Part shown: positions 44,887 through 58,805 of the stretch, in pieces
Layout of the letters: the number at the start of each line of letters is the position of its first letter
Numbering within the stretch: position 1 is the stretch's first letter
From: Archegozetes longisetosus
Lineage: Eukaryota; Arthropoda; Arachnida; Sarcoptiformes; Trhypochthoniidae
Direction: 5' to 3'
NCBI GenBank assembly: GCA_018873245.2
Contig: JAEMBT020000009.1
Coordinates: forward strand, 14,731,794-14,795,793
DNA: 64,000 nt
The notes under the pieces: model-generated
What the model was told of the DNA's origin: nothing
Database searches by the model: none
What the model saw: only the letters and a program-made list of their open reading frames with translations
Made by a program: the position numbers and the translations under genes

Positions 44887-47800
44887 TTATAGCCATGGAT
44901 GCCATGCGGGGTCCATACGGCAGAGATTGTCGTGAGAGTTAGCGGCTGCCACCAGTTGTGCCACTTTGCTCTCTGTCCCATCAAATGTGGCCAAATCTAG
45001 AAAAACAGACAGACAATCAGTAATGAGCTATGAGACAAACTGAAATTAACAGACTTTGAAGCCTAGCCATAATCGCAGAGACAGCCTTATTGACCATATT
45101 GATTAGTTTCTCGCCATCCATCGTGATCTCTCCCGAAGAGTTGGCGCTGGTCACGTCTTCCTGAGTCTGTGAGGATGAGGTTTGCGATTCAATAGTATTG
45201 AGCATTTTCTCGCGAGCGCTTACTTTTTTATGCCACGTCATTATCTCATCTCTCAGTACAGCTCTTAGAATCGATTGTACTTTGAAGTTAGGCGTCACCA
45301 GACATCGAGCAGAGGCTATCATGGATGCGGTTAATGGACCCGAAACTCCAATCCATGATATCAGTTCTGATATATTGTGAGTCAATCTGAAGGGAACCGG
45401 TCTATTGCCGTCTAACTCTCCTGAAATTTAAATTAATTTTAATTTTAATCAATTTCAATCTAATTTAATCATCAACAGTTTGGTTTGAATTATTCTCAGT
45501 TTCTGCTCAAACTCTTTACCAGTGATGTCGTCGATGTCAAACCGATAATAAGCGACATTCATCAGTCCACTGTCTTGATGAAGATACATCATATCAGGGT
45601 TAAGTCGCGTCAAATGGAGCACGAATTCGGCAAAACCAGCCAATGATAGTTGAAGAATAAACTATAATTCATACAATTCATTAATTGTGTAAAATATATT
45701 ACCATTAAAGCTATAAACCAATACCTGTTTCCTAAAAGTCCATAAGTCTGTTGCTGCCGGGAATGTTTGTGCCGCCCATTCTTTCAGTAAAGTGATTGGA
45801 ATCATTGATGTCTGTATATCTTTAAGAATATCTCTTAAGACTTGATGACTGGCTTGAGAACCTCTAGCCTGAACGTTAGCCAGTCGGTCATAGTATTTAG
45901 CAATAGGCGCGTCGTGTTCTGTACCTCTTCTCATATTTCTCTGTTTGTAAATGTCTAACAATGAAATCGAGCTGACATTGTCTTCAACTAATCTCATTTG
46001 AGGGCTAACAGCCACAACCCGAGGCACAGTAAAGTTTAAGAAACGTTTAGCAGTTTCCTTCTGCTTTCCTAAATAGTGATTCAGAAGTCTTTGGAGTTGA
46101 AGAACCCTTTCTTCACGTCTGGCATCGCTTAGACAGGAATCATTGACGACCAAATAGGGATATATTTTTCCATTGTGTCCTCGAATGTATAGTCTTCGGG
46201 CAGCTGTATTGTGTTTGCTGACAATCTCAACTCTTGGCATAAATCGTGCGATCCTTACGTAATAATTGCTTTGTTTGGGTAATAAGAACTCTCCAGGAAG
46301 TTCCACTTCAGCAGTTTGTTGTGAAAAGTTACTCAAAAATCTACATTTCTCTTCGATTAATAGTGACTTCGGCAACAGTTTGGTCTTCGCTTCAAGTATT
46401 TTAATCCATTTCTTAAGTTTAGTGATTAGATTGTGGAGTTTCATAGCCCCAGGAGCACTAAAATCAAAGTCAGTTGTGAACTGACCTTTCATTTTCTGAA
46501 AGACAGGGTCTTGTGCTGTGGCCTGAGCTCTCTTTGCGAGAGATTCCGAGGCGGCAGTTGCGAAGTTTGGAGTGGATGCAGAACTCGAAACATTCTCAAT
46601 ACCAATGCCAAAAGTTGAAACTAATTTCTTCACGAAGTTCAGTGTATGTGATGTGACAGAAGCCTCGGCAACGTTAGTTCTGTTCTCAAAGGCAACTGCA
46701 TAACACTTGGCCAATGCCTGACGCAACTGACGCAGCACTTCTTCGTACCAGTTCTCACGGAACCAAACCATTTGATCGACGATTCCTTCTAATGACGACA
46801 GAATGGTCGGATGTAAGTCTCTTTGCATGTGCATTATTCTCGAGCAGCGCCACATTGGTTGAGTCGCTCGAATCGGATCGAGTTGGACTTGAGCTGATTG
46901 TTGCTGTTGTTGACCTTCTATTGTGGGCGCAGTCGTTGGTCCTGATTGAGACGAAGCTGTAGTTGTTGGAATAGTTGAGGCACTAGTAGCTGTAGTCGTT
47001 GGGGTAGTTTGAGAGACATTAGCAGTTGTGCCGACAGTTGTGCTAGCAGTCGAAGATGTGGTCATAATCACAAGAGTTTTATATTTTTCTCTTTGTTCCA
47101 TCTTTAGTGTTAGATATAATGTTCTGATGGGAAAATAAACTGCTTGTGGAAAGACTCGTCCCACGTGACTCAATATATTCATAATAAGCTTTCCTTCGTT
47201 TCTGACCAAACATGTGAGTAACTGTGGAATCCATGGGAGCCAACTATTAGGTGGAACTCCAATATTATACTTGTCGACAGCTTCAGCTAAGCTCAACTTT
47301 TCGTCGTCGTAACTAAGTAGCCAAAGGACTTTAGCGAGATATTTACGTGATTTGCTTTCATTTTGATGTCTACAAGCGTGCAAATAACATGTCAGTGCAG
47401 ACACTCCTAATTCCATTTGTCTGGATTCCCATCGGTCTCGCGTGAACATGGAGTCCAAATAGTCACCCCAAAGGGCCCATGCCTTCACCAAAGTGTCATG
47501 CATTTGTGTCGCTGCACTAAATGCCTTATTCGCCTCTTCTGATCGCCCAATTTGTGCCAAAAACATTCCTTTCAATGCATAAAACTCTGCTGTCATTTCC
47601 TTAGAGAAATATTTCAAATTTGTTGACTCTATCACTTCAAGTCCTTCCTGCAGCTCATTCTTTCCCATAGTTGCTGACAGTTGTAAATAACATTTAACTT
47701 GTTGTCTAATTTTCTGAAAACAGTCCACAATCGGAACACTCGGAATTGTGTGAATTCGATTTAATGAGTCGAGACATACACTAACGAGACTATGTTTCCG

Positions 47801-50800
47801 TGCAACCTTTCCGTAATGAATGATAGACTGGGCCGAAGCGTGAACTCCAAGCATAGCATGTGATGCCTGAGCATCAGACTGACCGGTAGCTGTCAGCGCG
47901 GCTGCCACCGCTTGATTAGTACTATTATTAGCATTAGCGATGGCATTGGTTGCGTCGTAATGTGATACAATAGCCTGGTAGTGATGTTGTCTCCACGTAA
48001 AAATGTCGCTCCAATGCGACAAGTCATCGGCCAATACTGGCAGTCGATTCCTCCATGTCTTCACTATAGCTTTCATGTCGTGCAAACTGGAAGTACGTCC
48101 TAAGTTTCCGGGAAGCAATCCTTGGTGTATTTGACCGGCTTCTTGTAGTTCCATGATTTGCTGAGCGGCTTGTAGTAGAACGATATGTATTTGCGATACA
48201 ACATGAGGCAAACGTCTCCACTCTTTAATGCATAGATTAGTCGACAATTCGACCATCTTATCAACCATTCCTAAATTATGATCCTCAGTATTACAAATGG
48301 CATTATATCCCTTATAGAGAGCCACCTTCCAGGCCATCTCTTCGGGACAATTGGCTTCGACTTGAAACAATGAGTCCTTCATAAGACTCCAATTGGGAAC
48401 TCTCCACGCGCTCTCCAACACTAAGAATGGATTAGCACATCCCTTTGCATTGCCGTAATCCAGTAACAAGTCCCACTGATTTAACTCTTTCGAGCATCGA
48501 ATCCAATGTCGTTCCCACAACCGATATTCTCCTTGGAGAGTGATCGGCGCAGCGGTGGTATTGTAATCATTGCGTGCTTTACTCATAGCAAGTTCGTAAG
48601 CGCCCTGAGCCTGTTCGAAATAGCCCTGTTGCTCATATGCAATGCCAATCAATGTTTCGTTGTATTTCGCTCTCTTCTGCCAAAGCCCTGCCCATAAATC
48701 TTCTTCCTTCAATAGCTCGTAAATGTCCGCTAGTGCGTCCATTGCTTCTTGAGTTTGTGACACTGCTGGAAACGGAGCGCTCGATTCTAAATCATGATCT
48801 GTTGCAGTTGTGGCCCGAGTTGTCTTTGGCTGGTGTGCAGCATTTGCGGCAGCGTTTATGGCGCCTGCTTTGTCAAACGCACTCTCCAACAAAAGAGCCG
48901 CTCTGTGCCAGAGATTATGCGATTTTCCCAGATATCTCAAAAGACATGGTCTTATAGTTATTTGAGGCGAACACAACGCCACTGCTTCCATGAATGTCCC
49001 GATTGCACTCGGATGATGGTATTTCTGTACTACATGACTACCACTACACAGGAACGGAACGATTTCTAATGATAATAAATTCTGTTGTCTTTCACTCAAT
49101 ATTTTGTAAATTCGAGGAAACAGTTGAATCCAAATATGCTGCGCCAGCGCAGTATCCATATGACACAATTGAGACATTGAGGTTAAGAATGTAATGACAC
49201 GCGTCTCACGCAAACCTTCTAAAAATTTTGTTTGCTTCAAAAGTATTGATTGCAAATGTTGCTTTGGATCCAAAGGAGTACTTGGACGCCGAACCCCGCC
49301 GGCAGCCAAAACACTTGATGTTAACGGATCGATAATATTCCCGATAACAGCTGAGCCTCTGTTCTCTTCAGTCGAGTTCAATTCGATTTCAACCATATCT
49401 TCGTCCTCTTTATCAGCTGGAGAGACGTCGACATCCATCGGTTCAGGCGTCAAATTGGCAAAAGTGGCCCTTTCCTGTTGATCACCTAAATTGATTACCG
49501 AAGTAACCGAAGGAAGAAGTGCCGAAGGATTGGCACTTTGTATGGTAACAGTCGGAACTGCAGTAATCATCAACAGTTCAATACATTGTTTGATCCAAAA
49601 GTGTTGTCCAATAGTTTCCCAATTTTGAGAGCATACGGTATACATCAACCTTTCGTGTAATCTTCTTCTCATACTAGCGTCATAGACTTCAAAAAATTTG
49701 GCTCTAATATGCGGTTGAACACATCTCAGACCAGCCATGAATGCCTGTTCCAGTTTAGGCGTCAAATCACTATTCTTCAAACTTTCTTCTCTGTAAACAT
49801 AATTTATTAGTTCGAGAAACTGTGCGTTTAGTTCTAAGTCATCTGGAAATCGCTTTTCGATGTGAAGCATCATTTTGACCAGTAATAAAGCCTTTTCTCT
49901 TAAAACTGGGGCTTGATTTGCACCAAATGGTCCCTTATTTTTGACCCAGTCCTCAACCATTTTGGTGATAGCTTTCATAACTTTAGAATCTGTAGATTTC
50001 TCGATCAAACCAACAAGTATTGTTTGAATGAAAGCTTTCCTCATCTCTTGACCCATGACTCCAATTCTGTTTTTGACCAGATCCAGACTGAGAATCAGCA
50101 GTTCGGTACCCATTGGTATAGTCAAATCTGTTGGTGTGGGAGGTGTTAGATGATCGCGAGCCATCTTTTGCAAAACTCTCATGAATGGTGTAATGAGACG
50201 ATCGATATAACAAGGATTGTTAACACAGGCTGCCTTCAGAATCATTAATGTGCTGAATAGAGTTGACGGTGAAGCAGCCGTCGCTTTTTCATAGTTATTT
50301 AGTCCTTCGTGAATTATTTTGTTCACTGATGTGTACAAAGATTCCAGTTCTTCATGTCTTGAGGCAACGTTAGAAGTGGTCGGTTCAGGTGGAAAGATAT
50401 TCATCAAACGTGACAATAGGTTATGTACAGAACGGATGACTTTTGAATTGCTACAAGTCATACATAAAGCTATTCCACGTTGTAATGGCTTGAAACTAGT
50501 CAAAATGACTTCTTTTCTTAGAATATTTAAGAGGAAACATAATAACTCAAGTGCTGTACATATGTTGCCATAATTTGGTTGCTGTTGTTCTACAGTTGCT
50601 AATAGTTTATCAAACCATACCAGCCTCAACTCAGCGTTCGGCCAAACCTCTTGCTTCAGAGCATTCTTCAACAGCGCTACACAGCGACGCGATAGTAGTT
50701 CTCCTGATGAACCAACGCTTGTTGCCGTTTCATTGACATGACACGCAAGTCGTAACAAAAAGTTGACCACAGCGTCCGCGTGTTGTTTCTCAATCGGCTT

Positions 50801-53800
50801 ACTGCTATCAATAGACATTGGTTTGCCGATGCCTGGAACTGATGGGGTAGCACTTGGTGCACGAGGCCGTGGAGCTGCCTGTGTTGAAGGACTGTCCACT
50901 GCAGCAGTTGAAGGACTTGCTGCTTGATCTTGCTCTTCCCGAATTCTTTGAAATTCCCATCTAATGATAACTTCCACTAGATCCACAGCAATTTTCTTGT
51001 GTTCAATCGTTGCGTTCGGAGTAAATCCTAATCGTTGAACAGAAGTCACCATATGTTGGATCAGGTGATGACGAACAGGATAATAGACTTTGTAATGTCT
51101 AACAAGAAGTTGCAACATATGAACCAATTGAGCCAAAGTGTGTCCCTCTTCTACTATTATTTTCTTAGTCCAATGCGTTAACAAACCATTTCCGTCTTCC
51201 ATTCTTTGAGGCATCGCTGGCGTCAATATTTCAAGTGCTTGTCTCACTACAGTTCGGGCCTCAACTGCAAACGCTTTCAGCAAACTATGAAAAACTTGCA
51301 GTACAATACGCTTATGAATAGCAAACTTAGCAATAATGTGAGCTAAGAGTAGATGTCCGTGATATTTGGTGGCGGGATCTACACAGTTCTTGGCCAGAAG
51401 GCAAGGCCAGGCGAAGGTCATGAGTCGCCGCAACTTATTTCCTTGTCTTTTATTTGCAGCGTCATGTATGTGAGGAGACGCTTGTTCTACTAATAAACAT
51501 GAAAATTGCAGCAGAAGTATACGAACTGAGTCCGACATTCCAAACGGGTTGTCCGGATCTATAACTTTGTTTATGAAAACACTGATCAGATTGTCAGGGT
51601 TGTCTTGCTCGGGAGCCGGTGGTCCCCCAATCAACTTTTCTCCTTCTCCTCGTTCGAATGATATCGAAAATGCTGGAACGATTACGTACTGAAGAATTTT
51701 GGCCTTTAATTCTTGAGGGTAAGACGTGTTGTGAAATATTTCTACGAACTTGAAGAAGGCGTCGCGCTTCCATTCGATCGTGTAATTGCTCGCCACTGTG
51801 TTCTCCAGAAACTCTCGAAGAAAATCAAATTCACACAAATATCTTCCCATAAATGCTCGCAACAATTGGAACAACAATTCGATGTCACTTGGGTTTTGTT
51901 GGAAATAATTAAGTAAACATTGTGCTAGTAGTTTAGGTTCTTTCCAATGAATATAATCAACACAATCATTTCCAGTGTATTTGCTGTGAAACTCATCAGA
52001 AGCCCAAACTTTCTTCAGTGTTTCGACCAGTTCTGTCTGTCCGGCCAACCACTGCTCGTCATACTTGACTAGAATCGAAGTGATCGAAATGGCTTGAAAT
52101 TTAAGCACATAGTTAACGGTCACGGTTTTAGTTTGTGGTTGTGATGGAGAAACTGGAACTGGTGGTGATGTCACATTATCAGTTTGCGATTGTTGTGTAG
52201 GCGATGGTGTTGGAGAAGGTGTCGGCACTGGAACTCTTTCTTGTACCTGAATCGGTCCTTTAGCCATCTTTACGAGTTTTTGTGCGTTCTGCTGAACTAT
52301 TTGACGGAAAACTAGTCCTTCGTCTCCTTTCAATAAAAACTACAAAAAAAATTATTATAATCTTTCATATCTTTCATAAATGTAGTTTTGAATAATTCAA
52401 ACCTTAACAAATCTGTAGATCTGGTCTTCATTTATGTTTCTTTCTATAAGTAAGAGTTCAATGGTATGCGTGGGATATCTTTGCAGGAATTTTCTGAGCG
52501 GTTCTCTTAATTTGCTGCCTGGTTCTATCATTATCTGCTTCTCTGTTTTGAATACTATACTCAACAATTGCTCCACAAATTTAGCACTTGCCGAAGATAA
52601 CTGTCAGAAAATATATCAAGTCATCAATAGTTTCTAAAAGCTCATTAAAACTAAAACTCAATTACCTCATGGAAAAGATTTATTATCGCAGCACAAGTTT
52701 TCATTTCTTCGGTATTCTTCTGTCCACTTCTCAAAACATAGATTGCAGTTTCAGACCATTTCCTCAAATGCTGAATCATTTGTTCACACAGTTTTTCATT
52801 GAAAATATCAGGAAATAATTTGGCCAAATAACTAAGTCGTTGTATGACATTAATACTGAGAGCTCTAAAGTCTCCTAAAATCATGAGTAGAGGACGAATG
52901 GTAGTATGGATTAGATTGAGTTCGATAGGAGCTTTGGAAATGAACTTTTTCATGCATTCATATCCAGTAGCTTGTAGTTCTAACTCCTTCGAGTTCAATG
53001 CTTTATGTAAAACAACAAATATCTTGTCTTTACATTGCTGGATGTAATGACAAGCAGCGAGTGCTCTCAACGCTGATTTTCTCAGTGGCACCAAATTTGT
53101 CACATTCTTATAGCATGGATATTTGACAAGTTGTAGGTCTTCTGCATCGCAAAGTGCGTACAATTCTGTGAAGAATACTTTATGTTCTTGAATGCTGATA
53201 TCGATGGTGAAGAGTCTGGGCTCGAGTGTTGTGCAAAATGTGTTTCCATCCATTAGACCGATCTGTGCGTTGACTGGTTGGTGACGCAATAAGTGCTTTT
53301 TCGGTGGTATCATATCTACCAAAATGTCTTTGTGCGGTTCCATTATTTCAGTCACACTTTTATCGCTAACTTTAGCCAAAACCTGGAGCGAATTCATGGC
53401 CTGCTCTCTGACACAAGTGTTGGGAGAAGTGACTTGACGTACGAGTTCTTGTGTCACTTCATGTAATGACTTGCGTTGAGCTTCAATTAGATCATTATTA
53501 GTTCCATCAGGAGAAATAGGGGTTCCACAATAAGTGAGCATTTTTTCTAGATTTGCTTTAGCCAAATCAACAGCGCCGCTGGACACCTCTCCAGTCAGAT
53601 CCATCATGACAAACAACAAAGCCTTTAATAGGAGGTACTGATGTCCAAAAACCCATTTCAAAGTCATTTTCTCAAACAAAAACTTGATAGCAATACAACC
53701 GCCAAGTTTTGCATACCATGCTCTATCGTAACAAAGTGAACACATTCTTTCCACTAAATATTCACAGAGTGGCAGTTGACACGCTCGCTCTTTACTTCCC

Positions 53801-56800
53801 AACACTGCTACTGCTGTGTCCAAAATGAAAATCAGAGCCCAATGTCCTGGTTTGCACAACTCTTTCTCCTCGTGTCCCATAATTGCTGCCACTGCATCAA
53901 TCAATACTAACGGATCCATTCCTTGCAGCTTATGTTGTCTCCCGCCCAAATTGATTGGTCCGCACTGTTGGCTAATGGCAACCAGTGTGTAGTGCCTGAC
54001 AAGAGAAACCATGAATGGAAGTACGACTTGACGTAGCTCTTTGATAGCGGCTGCAACAAACATGCCAGTCAAAGCCATTTCGTGGACTCTTCTCAGTTCG
54101 TTATCGGTACATTTATAGAAAGGCCCCTGAATTGCATTTATATCTGCATTGGTGAAACTCGCATGAGTGAAGAAATGCTGGATTCTATATTTCTCATCTT
54201 CTCCTTGTTGTTGCTGAATATGAGCCGCTAAATATCCTTTAATCACTTCCCAGCATTGCTTCCTATAAAACGGATCAGTACTCGAAGATTTCAATGCATT
54301 AAAAGAGGTTTCAATGACTCTATCAATAGGCAAATTAATAGCATTTCGATGTTCTTGAAAGTACACAACAATAGTTGATCCGTTAGTATTAAATCCCTCT
54401 CTATTTTCACTGAACTCGAGCTTTTGTGGTTCAGTCATCATTTTCCTGTTTCCACCGCCAAATTTGCCCAAAACTCGGAAAGAGACTTGAGATATATTGT
54501 CGGCTGGATTTCTCAAAGTTCTCCAAAGTGCTTGCATCAATTCTGCTCTCACTGGTTGTATGTGTTCGTACAAAAAGTCTGGTTGAAGATTATCCACACA
54601 AAGCTCTAGAGTTCGCAAGCCTTGACTGACTAATGTTTGTGATCCGTTCAGAGCAGAGACCAGAGGGTCCATTAACATAGGAAGATATGGCAATAGACTA
54701 CTCAGTCTTACGGGCACTGTTAGACAGAGCTCTACAAATAAATCTTTCATATGCTGCTTGTGAAGACCACTTTGAAGACTATTAAGCCCTTGTAGAAGAC
54801 TTGGTAATAACGGCAGAAATTCTTGATAAAGCAGATCATGACTACCGCCACCGATTGAACGGAACAATGCTCTCAACAGTAGAAAATAATTATAAGGCTC
54901 TTTAGCAGTTAGTGCTAGTTCCATTGATCGGTTAACAATACTATGCAGATGTGGTTTTAGCATCTGCTCATTTTCTGCTGCAAATAATGAAACTGAACCA
55001 AACACTAGTTTGAACAGCTTTAGATATAAATTTGATTTCTCCATGTTAGAGCCCATCTCTTCCATCCTTTCGAGTAGATATTCCACTAGAATCGTAGCGA
55101 AAATCGGCGATGTCTGAGGATTAGCCAAAAATGAATTGGCGACTATTTGCAGAGCGTAGTTAGAATTGATTCGTTCCACCACATAATCGATCATTGTTGA
55201 GAAGACTTCGTTGAAGGTCTGAGGGTTCATTGTAGTGAAGACACCAGCGAAGTGTTCGAGTACTTCCTTCTCTTCTTTAGAGCGAACCGTTTGCATAACT
55301 GGTGGCCTCAGAAGTGCCGGTTGATTGAGGCCAGTGTTCGGAGTAGCGTTAGAAACTGGAGTTCCGGTCAGGGAATAGATGTCGAGCGCCTGCATCGCGT
55401 ACTTAACTAATCGAATGAATACAATGGTTTCTTTGGGGTGAAATTGTTTGATACCAGTCTGTGTTTGTTGTAATGTTTCCCCTGGAAGTTTCAATGAAGG
55501 GATACCCCATGTTATAGTCTTGACTCCACAAACTAGTGTCTTAACCAAACTTCGACAGTCTGTCACTGAATAGTTGATTGCTGGTGATGTTGGAAATCCA
55601 AACTTTGGTTTATCATCTTTGGCAGAAGTGTCTCCAAATCCAGATGGGAAGCCGACTGACATCTTGAGATCGTCGAATTTATTGGCGTCTACTGCTTGAC
55701 CAGTTTGTGTGGGTTGTTGCGGTGACGCTGGTTTTGACTTTTGAATAAGAGCTGGTAATTGTAAAGTTGATATATTTTTGAATTTAATCACAAACACTTC
55801 AAGCATTCGCATTAGCAGATCTCTAGCGTTAGTACTCTCTTGTTCAGATTTAGAACGAATACATTCCACTAAATTAAGCAGAAGTTTGCAGGACATGGTC
55901 TGAATAGATGTTGGTAGAGATTCGTCGTGAACGTTCTTTGAAAATACATTAACTGCTGCTGCCAAGTCCTTCAATGGTAAATGTTGTCTAACGTGATGCA
56001 CTAGATCTGCAACTGTGCTGTAAGCAAGTGGTCGAAGTGAATCATATGCTGTCCAACCGTTTCCGATTAAAATGTTTTCTTCGAATAATTGCTCGATGTG
56101 ACCAACAAATTCTATAAATTATTCATTCATTCATTAGAATATAGTGTCTCATAATAGTTATTAATTGATTAGCTTTAACTCACTTATACGCAAATCAGTG
56201 GCCAAAATATGACGCGCCGCTATCAATAATTCTTTTCTTAGATGTGCCACTTCTTGAGGACAGTATGTCAGAAGACCTAGCATTCCTTTTGCCAATTGGT
56301 TGGACTGATTGTTTACGATATCCTGAATAAAATAAACCAAAGTCAATATCAGTTTCAAAGAAAGAATACATCAAAACAGTGTATAAAAATTAATTTCCAA
56401 ATACCTGATATATGCGAACAATATATGCGAGGAATGACAAAGTTTTAATTTGTGCCGCCATGAAATCAACATAAACTTCTTTATTGAAAGCAGGACTCAT
56501 TCTAAATGGAATTGAACAGCAATCAAATGAGAAAATAGTTACGAGCTTATAATATCAATGACTAATACCTGTGTTGTGCACTTGGCTGCAATGTTATTGT
56601 AATCATAATTAATGGAATGAACTCTGAAACATCTTGATGTACATTATTTTTATATAACTGATACATTAAGACAACAATAATTGGTAATTCAGCTAAAACT
56701 TTCAAAGAAAGAATAGCTCTGGGTATCAGATTGAGTGACAAAAAAGTTCCATCTGGATTTTTCTTCTCTGTTTGTATATTAGTTATTGAAAATGTCTCAT

Positions 56801-57842
56801 TCAGTAGTGACTCGATGTTCAGATCTGAAATATCTGATACTTTTATTGTAGGCTTTGGCTCAAAAATCTTATTTAAGTTTGATGGAAGATCGTTATAAAT
56901 CTTCTTAACTGATTGTAAAAAGTTTTTTATCTGAAATTAAGATATAAAATCATTATAGATTGAGATTACAGTGATTTTATTTGATTTTTAATCAAAAGCA
57001 ATCATCTAATAAGTGATCAGATCTTATCAGCTAAAGCACATCATTGAGCATGAAAAGCTTTGATGCCTCACAATAAGCTAATCAATTGCTTCTCAATTAC
57101 TCCTATTGTCATCACTTCAGTATTGTTTTCAATTATCTTTTTTTATATTCTATTTTTCGCTCAAAATTTATGTAAACTGAAAGTTTACATAAACTAAACA
57201 AATGATAAGTTAGAAATAATTATATCAAACCTCATCACTAAAAGGCGGTCGATATTGTTTATGGAGTTCAATAATAATTCGCAAACAAACCAAAACATTT
57301 TCTTCGTTTTCAGTCTATTAAAGCGTTTGAAAGATTAATAAAAGTTTAAAATGAGATTTAATGAATAGAAACTTATGAAAAGTGTAGAACTGATACCTCA
57401 AGCAATTTGAACATTAGTGAAATAATGTTTTTAACATGAGGTCTAAGCGTCTCATTAATTGGTAATCTATGAATTATCTCAAGTATTAGTTTTCGCGATT
57501 GTTGTCCATTATGTTCGGCAATGAATTGTGGCTCTCCTTCTTGTAAAATTCTTATAAATATATTGATTGCATGATCCAAAAAGAGTGGATATTGTGGTGA
57601 ACTGACAATCGTCTAAAATAAACATTTAATCAAATGCAGTTATAATTGATTTAAACCATAGACAGAAATAAGTAGTGATTAAAAGTGATGTTTACCTCGA
57701 GATCTTCACTGACTTCATGAACAGCTTTGAGTTTGTTTTCTTCCTTAGCAGTTGGATCCAATAATAGTGAAACAAATGAACGGTAAGTATTCATTTGAGT
57801 CAACTGTTCAGAACTCATTTCGATTATGTTTGTGGCCGACAT
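44887..57842 (-). CDS. TRRAP: TRRAP / Nipped-A / Tra1 homologue, pseudokinase scaffold (~3973 aa)
   Basis: Exons: 57842-57696, 57612-57397, 57314-57231, 56930-56569, 56501-56405, 56322-56184, 56111-52666, 52600-52403, 52339-45725, 45661-45520, 45420-45055, 44996-44887; all phases fit. The protein is the activator-binding scaffold of SAGA and NuA4/TIP60 histone acetyltransferase complexes in the nucleus. HEAT repeats fill roughly the first 2600 residues, the FAT region follows, and a PI3K-like pseudokinase lies near residues 3580-3890 (YVRIARFMPRVEIVSKHN). No catalytic DxxxxN or DFG motif is seen, as expected for the family. The C-terminus is the FATC end (AANSHDNLCRMDPAWHPWL), near-identical to vertebrate TRRAP. 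Length compares with ~3860 in human. Two giant exons (6.6 and 3.4 kb) carry most of it. Frames inside it on the other strand are shadows. Confidence 0.97.
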
Positions 57843-58805
57843 TTATTATGAGATTTCTTTTCAATTACTCAATTGTTTACAATATTTAATTGTCTTCAAC
57901 TGGTATTTAATTGTCTTCAACTACTATTCAATTATTTTCAATTACTACTGAATTATCTTGAATTAGTATTGAATTATCTTGAATTATAACACAATTGTGT
58001 TGAATGACAAAACTGCCTATAAATAATTGACATCAACACTAAAAGATTAAATTTAATGACAAACATTCAGTTAGTCTATAACTAGCGTTTAGCTGATCAC
58101 TCATAACAATTTTAGTCGTTTTATCACTTAATTGTCATTTAATTAAAACTAAACATCAACCGATTATAATTCGTATTTTGTTTCATTTTGTCTCATTTAG
58201 TTCCAAAGTCAACACATGAAGGCTTATGTCGATTCGAAACTTTGGACTCTTTCAAAGAGTCACTAGTAGTGTGAATGGGATATAAAAGTACTGAATCTGA
58301 ATTTGATGTTTGAAACACTTTATGCGATAAGCGCTTTCTATATTTCGGGTATTACTAACACATAAAACACCGATAGATCTCGCTATACTTTTCAACTTTA
58401 CCTAAAACTTTTTCAACATATAATATTAGATAAGTTAAGAATACGTTCAACAGTTGAACTTCAACTTAAATAATTGATAATTAAAACATTAAATCTACAA
58501 ATCGTAGTGTTTTACAGTTTTGTCAATCCTATAAATATGATTTAAATTAGATTTACTTCTGATTGTTTATCAATATATGTATTAATGAATAGGATTTATG
58601 GAAAGTGTCCTAACGGAGTGCCGTTCAGTATGACAGCTATAAAGAGTAAGTGAAGCTTGACGTAAAATCGGATTTACAGAGACATATAGATCTAAACAAT
58701 GTGTTGATAAACATACACATGATTTGATGTGATGTTAAGTTAAAACATGAATTAATAAGTGTTTTGATTGTTTTATGATTTATATGCATTGTTAGTTTAT
58801 TAATT
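57843..58805. promoter_or_regulatory. Divergent promoter region between TRRAP and MIOS
   Basis: 963 bp separate the two start codons, which point away from each other, so both promoters must lie here. A run of about five AATTGTCTTCAACTACTATT-like ~20-bp units occupies 57865-57990, on the TRRAP side. No TATA box is placed with confidence. Confidence 0.6.
57865..57990. repeat. ~20-bp tandem repeat in the TRRAP 5' region
   Basis: Units such as TTAATTGTCTTCAACT and GAATTATCTTGAATTA in head-to-tail order, imperfect. Confidence 0.75.

Noticed and set aside
45198..55000. Numerous plus-strand frames of 60-106 codons.
   Set aside because: Antisense shadows of the TRRAP exons.
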